From Euphorbia lathyris (Eukaryota; Streptophyta; Magnoliopsida; Malpighiales; Euphorbiaceae): a stretch of DNA of 64,000 nucleotides. Made by a program: the position numbers and the translations under genes. Of the stretch, positions 1 to 10,493 are shown piece by piece. Each line of letters opens with the position of its first letter. Position 1 is the stretch's first letter. The notes beneath the pieces are model-generated. The model made no database searches. It was not told the DNA's origin and saw nothing but the letters and a program-made list of their open reading frames with translations. Location: positions 92,751,001 through 92,815,000 of the forward strand of contig NC_088913.1 of assembly GCF_963576675.1 (NCBI RefSeq), given 5' to 3'.

Positions 1-684
1 TCTCTTTCTTCCTCTCTGAAAACCCTAGCCGTTTTCTGGTGCCGGACATTGGAAAGAACAGAGAAGCTTAGAAACCTTATTTTGGAAACATGGGTACTAA
101 TATCAAATTGGTTCTCCTATTATTTTCTGTTTGGGTTCTTTGTTGCTCCTCCTGTAATCGGATTGTATAGCCAGTTGTAATGGGTTTTATTGGAATTAAC
201 TTTCTTATATTATGATATAACTTGATTAGATCATTTTCTTTTGAATCATTTAATTTGATTTTTACATTAAGTGGCGTTGGATTTTCTTCCATTGTTTTGT
301 ATCTTTACATTATAAGAAAATTATTGCATGCTATTTACAGCTGTTAGTCTTATCCTCATGTATCTTCATCCAGTTTCTAAACCAATTACTAGAGGGATAA
401 GAATTTGCGATACTGATTCAGTTCAAACTATGTGGATAGCAAGTTGTTCTCTCTCTTGATTTAGTTCACACTTTGTCGATGCTGATTTTTTTTTTAACTT
501 TGTACATGCCTCCTTCTGCCAGCAATTTCCACAGATTTGTATATTTTTTGCCATTTCGTGATTAGATATACAAGGTATAAACTGAGTTAATTAGTTTGTT
601 GTTTTATACACTTTCCATTGAAATGTTGCTTATTCTGCTATTGTGTTTGCAGAGGTAACCATTAAGGTTGTTCATGGACCTCTG
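1..684. other. AT-rich flank, no gene recognised
   Basis: No coding region can be supported. The first bases (pyrimidine-rich, then AAACCCTAGCCG) look like a plant 5' UTR, and an ATG lies near 89, but the frame is not sustained. The stretch is AT-rich and intron-like. It is separated from similar sequence after 2020 by the solo LTR, so 1-684 and 2021 onward were once continuous. Confidence 0.4.
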
Positions 685-2015
685 TGTTGAAACACCTTTC
701 CACAGGATTTTGATTTGACAAAATTATTTATGTATAATTATATATTCTATATCACATTAAGTTTAAATGCTTTGATTTATTGTTACTAATGTGTTTGTTC
801 AATGTTGAGTTTATAATTGTTATAAGACATAAAAATCATAAGGCCCAAGCCCTATATTAAAGTCAAAGCCCAAGTCAAACAAGGCCAAGATCACTCAGCC
901 AGCGTATTACCAAAACGCCGCCGTTGAGTGATGAAACGCAGCTGAGCAAAGAAGGATCCAGAAGATCCACGTAGACAACTTCGGCTAGAAGCTGCTGAGC
1001 TGTCTCGACAAAACGTACAAGACAGCTGCTGAGCATGAGGCAACTTCCAGACCAAGTATTTCCTCAATTGGTAAAGAACAAAAGACGCAGGAAGCTGTCT
1101 GTTTGACATTACCCGATTTGGAGGAACATACTGTCACACTGACCGAAGAACAGAAGATGCTAGAATCTGATTGGCTAAGAGAACTGCTGAACAGACTGAG
1201 TGAAAGCGACATAGAGCCGTTTCCCTCCAACGGTTATTTCGGAAGCTCTCACAGCTCTCTATAAATAGAGCATTCAGAATTCTTATTCAACACAGAACTT
1301 AGAGCATAAGCCGTTACGCTGACCAAAAGCATACAAAAGTTCTGCATTCAAAAGCAAAGCAAATCTTACACGACAATTTCATATCTGTGTAAAAGTCTAG
1401 AGTGATTGATCTTCAATCATCTAAGGTGTTCTAGCAATTGTTGTTTAGGACAAATCTTAATCATTTCTAGAATTAGAAAGGAGAAGCTGAGTACTCGGTT
1501 TTAGTACTTAGTGAATTAGAATAGAAGTGAGTAGAGGTATAGAGGAAGGTACTCTTGTTATACTCAGCTTCTGATTTGTAAAGGGTTTTTGAGTCTCTAC
1601 CTTTAAAGAGCTCAGTAGTGAATTGGAAATCTCGGAACGTGTTCCGGGGACAGGATGTAGGCTTAGAAGAAGCCGAACCTGGATAACTCCGCTGAGTGAA
1701 GTATTTCTAACCCTTAACTCCCTAATATATTGCTTGCTTAAATATAAACTAAAACTGACCAAGTAAAAGAGGTCAAGCTGAGTTGTGCTCTGTGAAAGAC
1801 TTAGTTCAGGAATAGACTCTAAGTGCTATTTCCTTGCCTAAGCAAAGAAGCTGACTTAGTCACTAGTTGACTAAGCTAGAATCTTGGCGATCACTCAGCG
1901 CTGCTGTTACATATTCTTTTATCAAGAAAAAGAAATGTGCCCTAACAGTTTAAAAAGGTAAAATAGTTCCTAACCCCCCTTGGAACTATATTCGCAACCT
2001 TACAAGGGACCAACA
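685..2015 (+). mobile_element. Solo LTR with perfect 5-bp TSD, probably copia-type
   Basis: The 1331-bp unit begins TGTTGAAACACC and ends GGGACCAACA, so it has TGTTG/CAACA inverted ends. It is flanked on both sides by CTCTG (680-684 and 2016-2020), a perfect 5-bp TSD. There is no internal region or second LTR, so it is a solo LTR left by LTR-LTR recombination. A TATA-like CTATAAATAG lies at about 1259-1268. A relative with the same ends lies inverted at 5767-7269. Length and end sequence suggest a SIRE/Maximus-like copia family, but no pol is present to prove it. Confidence 0.85.
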
Positions 2016-2020
2016 CTCTG

Positions 2021-2672
2021 TAGCAAAACCGACTCCTCCCAACCCATCTTGAATAGCCAAGATGAGTTAAGTTCACTTCTTATTAATTTCTTTGATAATT
2101 GCATTTTGTTTCATATTTAGTTCTAATTAAGTCGATTTTTAACCTGTTTTAAGTGTTCCAATTTCATAATTTTCTAATTTTTAGTCAATTTGGTTTCTGT
2201 GTTAGAGCAAATATATCATTCAAATTGGTTTCTTACTAACATATATTTTAGTTGTAAGGATAAGACTAATTGTTGAATTTCCTTAAACTTTTGTTTGAAT
2301 CACTATTGAAGAGTTTCTTCTTTCTTTTACAGCACATTGAATGATTTACTATGACATGCTTTTCTGTGCACTTAATTTTGATTCGATTTTGATTTTGCAA
2401 TTGTGTTAAACAGATGGAGACTTCTTTATCATCGCTTGCATACGAAGGTTCTATCCTTGGAATCATTCTCGAATCCAAAAAGTGGAATGAACGCTTTATC
2501 ACCGGATTTTTATAGTGTTTGGATCCATGTCTATTTTAACTCATGCATTTGTTGTCGAAGGATATCTTCCTCTGGATTTCTTGAGTATGAGAGCTAAATA
2601 GTTTATTCACTTTTTTTTTCATAACCTTTGGATTTAAATTTGTTCCTATGTTTTTTCTTATACTATAATTTG
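2021..2672. other. AT-rich flank with possible decayed exon pieces
   Basis: This continues the sequence interrupted by the solo LTR. A short open stretch from an ATG near 2414 has no recognisable domain and soon stops. Another short frame near 2525-2598 is likewise unassigned. No gene is called. Confidence 0.35.
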
Positions 2673-2794
2673 TGGTCGAGTGGTATAAGTTGGAGATGGG
2701 ATTGCACGTGTTTATGGTTTAAACGAGATACAAGCTAGGGAAATTGTTGAATTTGCCAGCGGGTGTGAAAGGAATTGCCTTGAATCTTGAGAAT
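2673..2794 (+). pseudogene. atpA: Decayed fragment of mitochondrial atpA (ATP synthase alpha)
   Basis: The frame reads VGDGIARVYGLNEIQA, then R for the usual G, then EIVEFASG, and after a frameshift VKGIALNLEN. This is the N-terminal nucleotide-binding-side region of mitochondrial F1-ATPase subunit alpha. A TAA interrupts just before VGDG, and an extra G after the FASG codons shifts the frame. Only about 40 residues of a roughly 500-residue protein remain. Organelle-to-nucleus transfer (NUMT) or a piece of an old nuclear copy are both possible. It is non-functional. Confidence 0.75.
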
Positions 2795-3946
2795 GATTCT
2801 CTGTGCATTTGTCTTCAACATGAAACAGTAATTGAGGCCACCAATTGAATCATTGAAATTTCCAGCAAACTCTGTTATTGATTTTTCTTCACGTGCCTAA
2901 GGTGAGAAACTGTTATTTACATTTTATCTAAATTGAAGTGTAACTTAAGGTTTAATACCAGATTTTGCTTTAGTTTTTAGTTTTTTATTTTTTGTATATT
3001 CATTTTATAGAGCTTTCATATATAAGGTTTTTATACAACTTTGATGTTGTTATGGGTGCAATAAATCAGTGTATTGATAGAAATTTGTTGACTAGCCATA
3101 GTAATTCCTCTCTAGCCATTCAACAAAGTGCATTCTTCTGTGCAATTGTGTGGTTTCCATTGTAATGTCTCTGTTTGTGATGGAAATATTGATGTGCTAC
3201 ACAGATCTGAGTCTGATTACCCTCATCAAGATAGCAGCTTAGTTGATGTTCATTGTGGCACTGATCACATGGATTTTTCATGTGTGCAAGATGAACTGTG
3301 TCGTACTCAATCTATAACCTTGGACTCTTGACAGAAAACTACTCAATCTATAACCTTGGACTCTTGACAGAAAACTAAGCTCTGCGTGGAGGATGAACAG
3401 TGCATTCGAGCTTCGAGCTTCAAACATAAGGTAAGGATGCTATAAAGAAGAGGAAGTAGTCTAGAAAAATATCTGAAATCAAACCAACAGTATAAGCCAG
3501 AATGAGGTAATTGATATTTATGGAAACCAATGAGCTGAGTCTCTTTGTATAAATCAGTAATGTAATGCAACTTATTTACAATGTAGTCTTTGTTGGTTGA
3601 TTAATTTGTAACTAGAGAGTGCTTCTGTTGTTTCGGATTTGAAGAAAAATAATTGATATATAAGTATTAAGTTGGCTTTTTTTTTCCTTTTTTCTTTTAG
3701 ATGTCTTTCTTTACGTAAGTCTTTATTTCCACGAGCTCTTATTATTAATTGAGATTTTATTTTTTACGTCTCTTTTTGTTTAGATGGAATTTTGTCATTT
3801 AATGGCTAATTTGTACAGTTAAAACTGATTTTATTTTATTGCAATCATAATGCATCTTTTTAAATTTGTTAATTAAAAATATGGTTAAAGAAAAGTGTAC
3901 AGTGGCTTCACATCTTTTTCTTGGGTAAAAATTGTATAACTTAATT
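2795..3946. other. AT-rich intergenic DNA with a 36-bp tandem duplication
   Basis: No coding region is recognised. Two adjacent 36-bp units occupy 3305-3376 (each starting ACTCAATCTATAACC). The rest is AT-rich. Confidence 0.5.
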
Positions 3947-4449
3947 GGGTAAATTACACCCATGGCCACTGAACTTTACCAGTCACTCAACTCTAATTTT
4001 TAACAGTATGGTCATTGAACTTTACATTTTTTAACGCCGGTGGCCACTCAACACCTCAAAACAACCATTGACGGTCTCAAAATAAAAAATTCGAAGAGTT
4101 AATGATATTTTAAGTAACTTTAATTCTTGAAAATTTTCGTTTTGAGGTCATTTATGTGTTGTTTGGTTAGGAGAGAGAAAGTAATTTTTTTAGAGAGAGA
4201 GAGCTCCAAAAAATGTGATTTTGGAAAATAAAAAATGTGGTTTCATGATAAATATCATTCTGAACAACTTTAATTCTTGAATATTTTCATTTTGAGGTCG
4301 TTAACGGTCATTTGGAAGAGTTAGTTAAAATTGAGTGGCCACCGATATTAAAAAGTGTAAAGTTCAATGGTCATATCGTTAAAAATTGAAGTTCAGTAGT
4401 CATAATATTAAAATATGTAAAATTCAGTGGCCGTGGATGTAATTTACCC
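3947..4449. mobile_element. Mutator-like MITE with 10-bp TSD
   Basis: It starts GGGTAAATTACACCC and ends GGATGTAATTTACCC, with long imperfect terminal inverted repeats that include CACTGAACTTTAC. It is flanked by TAACTTAATT at 3937-3946 and again at 4450-4459, a perfect 10-bp TSD. It has no ORF. It is the same family as 40195-40719 and the truncated copy ending at 55852. The 9-10 bp TSD and long inverted repeats place it with Mutator-derived non-autonomous elements. Confidence 0.9.
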
Positions 4450-4689
4450 TAACTTAATTTGAAATTAATAGAGGAATATAATTCACAACTAATTAAATTG
4501 CATACCAAAAAAAGAACTAATTAGTTGTGATTCACTACTAATCATTCAGAAATTTTTACATGCACCTTAATGAGCAAGTGAATTTGCTCATTATTTTGAT
4601 TGTAGTTAAATAGATTTAATATATTGAAATCTTATATATTACACCTTTTTCTTTTTCAATTTTATTTTAACATTATATTGATATATTTG

Positions 4690-4822
4690 GTAGTAGATAG
4701 GACGGAGTGGAGGGAGCGAATCTGTGTCGCTGACACGACTTGATTTTCACGGTTTTATATGATGGTTCATGTTAGCCGACCCCGAATCATTTCGGGACTA
4801 AGGCTTTGTTGTTGTTGTTGTT
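4690..4822 (+). mobile_element. 5'-truncated SINE with (TTG)n tail
   Basis: The segment contains the conserved plant SINE 3' body (GTTAGCCGACCCCGAATC, then GGGACTAAGGCTTTG) and ends in a TTG run at about 4806-4822. TTG-type tails are typical of TS-like plant SINEs. No clear box A/box B pair remains upstream, so the 5' limit is approximate. Confidence 0.6.
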
Positions 4823-4949
4823 TTTATAATATATTTTTGTTAATATGAATGATAAAATAATTTTCTAATTATTTGATTAGAATTAGTGTAATATTTACAA
4901 AAACTATATATGATAGGTTAGTTAATAGGATAGAATATAAAAAAATCAT

Positions 4950-4981
4950 GTATCCCGTGCATTGCACGGGTTTAAATCTAG
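4950..4981 (+). mobile_element. Helitron 3' terminus
   Basis: A 7-bp stem CCCGTGC/GCACGGG with an ATT loop lies at 4954-4970. It is followed by seven bases and then CTAG at 4978-4981, with T as the next host base. A hairpin just upstream of CTRR and insertion before T define Helitron 3' ends. I could not place the 5' TC end, so the element's size is unknown. The SINE tail just upstream may lie inside it. Confidence 0.65.
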
Positions 4982-4988
4982 TTAGAAG

Positions 4989-5290
4989 ATAAACATAAAG
5001 ATCTAGCTTTATATTATAAATTAGAAGGAATAAGAATGCCTCCGGGGAGTAAAGTAATTAGTATAGAAACAAAAATGATATATGCCTTTACAGGTAATCA
5101 TCATATAAGAAAACAAAATGATAAGGAGATATTAGTACCAAAATTATATCAGGAAATATTAGAACCACTAAAACATAAAGAATATTAAATAATAACAATA
5201 CCAGACGAAATATGTATAGATTTTAATTCTAGAAAAATACAACCAATCCAAAATAACGATTTCTTATATATATGTTCCATTAATGCGATT
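4989..5290 (+). pseudogene. Unassigned A-rich coding remnant
   Basis: An open stretch of about 60 codons (segments such as GIRMPPGSKVISIE and LVPKLYQEILEP) ends at a TAA and resumes in the same frame for about 34 codons to a second stop near 5290. It begins right after the Helitron end, so the Helitron may have cut it. The A-rich codon use recalls endogenous pararetrovirus genes, but I do not recognise a domain and make no assignment. Confidence 0.35.
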
Positions 5291-5513
5291 TAATCCATGA
5301 AACTATAAAAATCAAAACTGAAAAAATTAAATTAAAGGCTAACCAAAAGGTTTTACCTTAACCAAAAACAAAAATAAAGGAATTAAAACTTTATTAACTT
5401 AGAAGCATATATACATTAATCATATAATAAAAAACATCAAACATATATACATTACACAAATATGCTTAATACAATCAAGCATAATTTAAACTAAATATCA
5501 TCCTGATGAATGG
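5291..5513. other. AT-rich spacer, nothing recognised
   Basis: Low-complexity AT-rich DNA lies between the two unassigned coding remnants. Neither strand is open over a useful length. Confidence 0.4.
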
Positions 5514-5516
5514 GAA

Positions 5517-5766
5517 TTCGTCATGCATTGGCCCGGTTTATCTTGGCTTGAATAAAAACTTGTCTTTCTTCTAGAGAAAGAAACCATGGACCAAGACGAA
5601 AAACGCATTTGACGAACCCTTCATTTTCTAGGAACTCGAAGTCGAGGACGGGATATAATTCATTCTCATTCCAAGGAACTGAAATCGTGCCCTTGACACC
5701 TAAAATTATTCCATAGACTATACTCCCATACCCAACCGTCTTGTTCTTTGAACGAGAGGTGGCTAT
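5517..5766 (-). pseudogene. Unassigned coding fragment cut by an LTR
   Basis: On the minus strand an open frame runs from the LTR boundary at 5766 to a TGA near 5524, about 80 codons, with segments VGYGSIVYGIILGVKG, LYPVLDFEFLENEGF and LGPWFLSLEERQVF. It is open right up to the LTR edge, so the LTR appears to have interrupted it. The missing N-terminal part is not on the other side, where chromovirus sequence begins. I do not recognise the family. It could be a host gene exon or a virus- or transposon-derived ORF. Confidence 0.4.
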
Positions 5767-6046
5767 TGTTGGTCCCGTGTGATTAGTTCCAGGGGGGGTT
5801 AGGAACTAATATAACTTTTTCGTTTTAATTATGCTGACTTGATATAATTCTTTGAGTTTATCAACTCAGCTTTGGTCAGCACGGCTGATTAAGTTGTAAG
5901 ACAGCTTTAGTCAGATACTGACTAGAACTGTTTTACTTGTGATTTGGGAATTGACACTTTTGTGGTCAGCTTCCAACTCAGTACTCTGATTTACTCAGTG
6001 TCAGTTTAAAAAATTTATATATTGAGTAAATATTACAAGCAATAGA

Positions 6047-6103
<57 letters not shown>

Positions 6104-7269
6104 AGAGAGTTAGAAATTACTCAATACGACTTATCCTGGTCCGGCCTTTTTGCCTACGTCCAGTCCTCAGAGTCCCTCCGGGATTTTTAAATCCAATACT
6201 GAGCTCTTTAAAGGTAGAGCACAAACCGTTTACAAGGCAGTTGAATATGCAAGAGTACCTTCCTCTATTCGTCTACTCAACTCCTACTAAGTGCTATAAC
6301 CGAACACCTAGATTTCTCTACCACTGAGTACCAAACCGAGTATTCAGCACAACACTCTCAATAATACAATTGATACACACTTGTTCTTTTTCAGACAAAG
6401 AACACTTTAGATGATTACAAAAATCACTCTAGCTTTTACACAGAAATAGGATTTTGGTGTAAGATCTTTCTCTTGATTTGAAGTGCTTTTGTATATTTGC
6501 TTTTTATTCTTTTGTATTCGACTTAAGATCCAAGAGGTGTACTTGTCCTTTTATAGTTGAAACCTGTAGGCACAATCATTTGAATCTGGATTTATCCGTT
6601 GGATTCAAATGGCTCCTTCTGGCGACATTATCTGGTCAGCTTCAGATTTGCAGGCCAATCCTGTCGTCTGAATTCTGCAGCCGTCAGGTTTGTCTTCTTC
6701 TCACAGGTTTCGTCTTCTTGTGCCAGTTTGTCTTTTAGCAACAGAATAGTTGACCCATGCATCTTGAAATTGGCTTTTGCATAATTCCAATGTTTCTATT
6801 ATTGGTGCAGACAGTTGTCGGATCTTGTCTTCTAGCAAACAGATCATTCGCGCTGTCCTGAAGATCACTCAGCTTGACTTTGATAGCCGTTATCTACGAT
6901 TGTTGCTAATACAAATGCTGAGTTCTCTTTCACTCAGCTTCCATGGTCAGCTTCGTGCTGCAAGACATTGTTCTAAAGAAGACTTCTCTACTTTTGATAC
7001 CGAGTTGCGTTCCACTCAGCTTCGTTGATTAGCTTGGTCTTTAAGTTTCTGTTCTGAAGACAACTTATCTTCTTTTATGATGAGTACTCTACTCAGCTTG
7101 TACCGTGATATCATGCTGACTTCGTCCTGTCTTACTTTTTGATATATACATTTATACTCAACATTGAAGAAACATATTAGTACAATCAAATCAAAGCACT
7201 TAAATTTAATTGTCTTTTAATCATGGATTATTTTGTCAAATCAAAATCTCGTGGAAAGGTGTTTCAACA
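5767..7269 (-). mobile_element. Inverted LTR of the 685-2015 family, no TSD
   Basis: Read on the minus strand it begins TGTTGAAACACCTTTCC at 7269 and ends GGGACCAACA at 5767, matching the ends of 685-2015. It is about 1.5 kb. The left flank GCTAT does not match the right flank CACAC, and neither a primer site nor a polypurine tract adjoins it. It joins an unassigned coding fragment to a chromovirus gag-pol fragment, so ectopic recombination or a deletion after insertion is likely. Confidence 0.8.
6049..6101. repeat. TA-dinucleotide microsatellite
   Basis: An uninterrupted run of about 26 TA units lies inside the inverted LTR. The 685-2015 copy lacks it, which accounts for part of the length difference. 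Confidence 0.9.
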
Positions 7270-9816
7270 CACACTACATACGACATGGGAAGAAGAGAGT
7301 GTCGTAAGGGAAAGGGAATATGAACATTCATAACCCTCGGTAGTGGGATCCCTTCGGTTCATGGGAGCTCTAGAGAAACAAATAAAGGAGACAGGAGACA
7401 GTTTAGAGAAGGTACTCATGTACGTAGAAATGATAATCAATGGCAAGAACACGAGAGCCTTGATCGACACTAGAGCAACTGATAACTTCATAACGCACAC
7501 CGAAGCCTCCCGCTTAGGACTCTATGTGTTGAGGGAGACATGGATGATCAAGGCTGTGAACTCACTAGCTCAGTCGATTAGTGGAACGACCTAACATGTA
7601 CCTTGCAAATTGGGACCCTGGATGGACACGATATGGTTCACAATAGCACCAATGGATGACTTTGATGTCGTGTTGGGGTTGGAGTTTCTAAAACAAAGCT
7701 TCATAGTATCCATGGCGTCAGCAAGTTGCCTTCTTTTTATAAACCAAGATCCGTGCGTCATACCTGTAATGATGAGCACAATACAAGAGAAGAAGTGCAT
7801 CTCAGCAATATAGTCCAAGAAGGGAATAAAGAGGGGGAACAATCATATATAATTATCCCTAAAGGTGATGACTCAAAAGGTAGTGTCATCGTCCCTCGAA
7901 TACTCGAAGGAGCGATGAGGGAGTTCTAAGACGTCATGCTAGAGACGTTACCATAAACATTACCTCCATAACGAGATGTTGATCATGCTATATATCTACT
8001 GCTAGGTACGAAGGCCCCAGCAAAAGCCCCATATCGAATGGCTCCCTCAGAATTAGCAGAGTTGAGGAAATAGTTAGATGAATTGTTGAAGGCATGTTTC
8101 ATCCGACCATTAAAGGCCCCATATGGTGCCCCATTACTATTCCAAAAGAAAGCAGATGGAAGTCTGCGTTTGTGTGTTGATTATCGAGCACTCAATAAGA
8201 TTACTATGCGCAACAAATATCCAATTCATGTAATATCAGACCTGTTTGATCAACTCAGTAGAGCCAAATACTTCACTAAGTTGGATCTACGTTCTGGGTC
8301 TTACCAAGTCTGAGTAAAGGATGAGGACATACCAAACACTGCTTGTGTAACTCAGTATGGATCCTTCGAATATCTTGTTATGCCTTCTGGACTAACAAAT
8401 GCTTTGACAACTTTTTGTACTCTAATGAATCAGGTATTCAGGGACTATCTTGACAAGTTTGTGGTGGTCTACCTGGATGACATCGTCATATACAGTTCCA
8501 CCCTTAATGAACATCAGGAACACTTACGACTAGTTTTTCAAAAACTACGGGAGAATCAACTCTTCATCAAGTTATCCAGATGTTTATTTGGTCAAATGAG
8601 TATCAAGTTCCATGGCCACGTCATAGAGGAAGGGCGGATATGCATGGACAAGGGCAAAGTATGAGCTATAATTAACTGGAAAACTCCTACGAATGCAATA
8701 GAATTGAGATATTTCTTGGGACTGGATAACTATTATTGGGAGTTCATTAAAAATTACTCAGAGACAGTTGTCAACCTTACTGATGTGCTGAAGAAAGACA
8801 AGTAGTGGAAGTGGACGAACCAGTGTCAAAAAGCTTTCGAAAATTTAAAACAAACCGTCACTGCAGACCCTGTGTTAGCCATCCCGAGCCATTCGAAGTT
8901 CACACTGATGCATAAGATTTGGCCTTAAGAGGAGTCATAATGTGAGAGGGTCGAGTGATAACTTTTGAAAGTAGGAAGCTCAACAATGCAGAATGACGAT
9001 ATTGTACACATGAGAAAGAGCTACTAGCAGTCATGCATTGTCTGCGAGTCTGGCGCCACTATTTGTTGGGATCCAGGTTCATGGTGTAGACAGATAACAC
9101 AACGGCCAGTCATTTCCTGACTCAATAGGGATTGACATCCAAACAGGCACGATGGCAAAGCTTGTTAGTAGAATTTAACTTTGTACTAAAGTATCACTCA
9201 GGGAAAATAAACCAAGTTGCAGATGCATTAAGTCAGAAGTCAGAACTAGCAGAGTTGACAAGAATAGCCTCTCTATCCATTAGTCAACTATCATCCCCAC
9301 TACAACAAAAGATACAAGAAAACTTGTAGAAAGATCCTCAGGCAACTGCTATCATCAATCTAGCAAAGCAAGGGAAAATCGGACAGTTCTGGATGAACGA
9401 TAACTTGTTAATAATAATTAAGGAAAGGGTCTATGTACTAACTTCTGCTAATCTGAGGAAGACGCTAATGAAGGAATGTCATGACACACTATGGGCAGGC
9501 CATCCAGGGTGGCATCGCATGCTAGCGCTCCTCCAACGAAATTATTACTGGCTAAGGATGGAAGATGATGTGAGAGAATATACAAAAACCTGTCTAATTT
9601 TCCAGCAAGCTAAGGCCGAAAGAAAGAAACATGCATGACTGTTGCAACCTCTACTAGTACCAGGCCGACAGTAGAAAAGTGTCTCCCTTGACTTCATCTC
9701 CAGCCTCCCTTGAGTGGGCGACTTCGACTCCATCTTAGTGGTGGTTGACAGGTTTTCCAAATATGGAACTTTCATTCCGATGCCAAAGTACTCGACCATG
9801 GAAGTGATGGCATAGG
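7270..9816 (+). pseudogene. Ty3/gypsy chromovirus pol, 5' part (PR-RT-RH-IN start)
   Basis: Domains in order are retropepsin at about 7400-7560 (ALIDTRATDNFI, with the catalytic DTG turned to DTR), reverse transcriptase at about 8080-8660 ([25 protein letters not shown], and the YLDD box at about 8475), RNase H at about 8820-9230, the integrase zinc-finger region at about 9440-9600, and the start of the integrase core at about 9640-9810 (SVSLDFIS, VVVDRFSKY). Many in-frame stops and frameshifts break it. It stops inside the integrase core where the 27.8-kb element inserted and resumes at 37582. The 5' LTR, primer site and gag are missing: the left edge abuts the inverted LTR at 7269. Confidence 0.9.
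9812..9816 (+). repeat. 5-bp TSD of the 27.8-kb element (left)
   Basis: ATAGG here is repeated at 37582-37586 directly after the element. This supports insertion as one unit into the chromovirus integrase. Confidence 0.85.
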
Positions 9817-10237
9817 TGTAGACACCGAGTCGGAGGACCTGTGACGAAAACCTGGAAACAAGACGGTCGAAGCGATTGATTCCGGAAAGTTTTGAAAAAT
9901 ATATAAAGAATAATAAGCGGAGGAAAATTAACGGCACGGCGCGGGCGCGCAACGGCATCCCGCACGCGGACGACGATGGTCGAACGCCCGCTCGACGGCT
10001 CGAGACGTGCGCGCGTCGTCCATCGGACGCACCGCGAGTGGCACGCTCTCGACGTCCGAGCAATGCCTGGGACCGCTGGCGGTGCGCGCCCTCGTGGGCC
10101 GTTGAGCGCACGTGCCTGGCAGCGTGAGGCGCGCGTTCGGCGGCCGCGACGTGCGAGCGTCTGGCTGCGCGGAACGTGCGCTCGGCGGCCACGGAGTGCA
10201 CGCGTCCGAAGGCGCGGGGCACGCCCCGAGGGTCGCC

Positions 10238-10465
10238 GGGCGGGCGCCCAACCACGCCGGGCGAATGCCCAACGCGTCGGGCGGACGCCCGACGAGGATT
10301 GGGCGCGGGCGCCCAACATTGTTGGGCGGCCGTCCAACTATTGTTGGGCGGCCACCCAACTCATGTTGGGCGGCCGCCCAACAAGGTTGGGCGGTAGCCC
10401 AACACTAGGTTGGGCGGCCGCCCAACCACAATGGGCGACGCCCAAATTTTTTTGGGCGTCGCCCA
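10238..10465 (+). repeat. GC-rich palindrome array in 5' LTR U3
   Basis: About 11 tandem copies of a short palindrome, typically TTGGGCGGCCGCCCAAC with variable central bases, sit just upstream of the TATA box. Each copy is self-complementary. The matching array in the 3' LTR (34948-35215) has about 13 copies with a different order of variants. Shadow ORFs here result only from the high GC content. Confidence 0.9.
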
Positions 10466-10486
10466 TTGTTCCGGGATCCGTTTCCC

Positions 10487-10493
10487 TATATAA
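10487..10493 (+). promoter_or_regulatory. TATA box of the 5' LTR
   Basis: TATATAA sits in CCCTATATAAGGGCACGG, about 22 bp after the palindrome array. The same arrangement is kept in the other LTR (35233-35239). Transcription would be expected to start about 30 bp downstream. Confidence 0.7.

Noticed and set aside
1..120. First exon of a ribosomal-protein-like gene
   Set aside because: The AAACCCTAGCCG start looks like a 5' UTR, but no frame continues and no downstream exon is recognisable.
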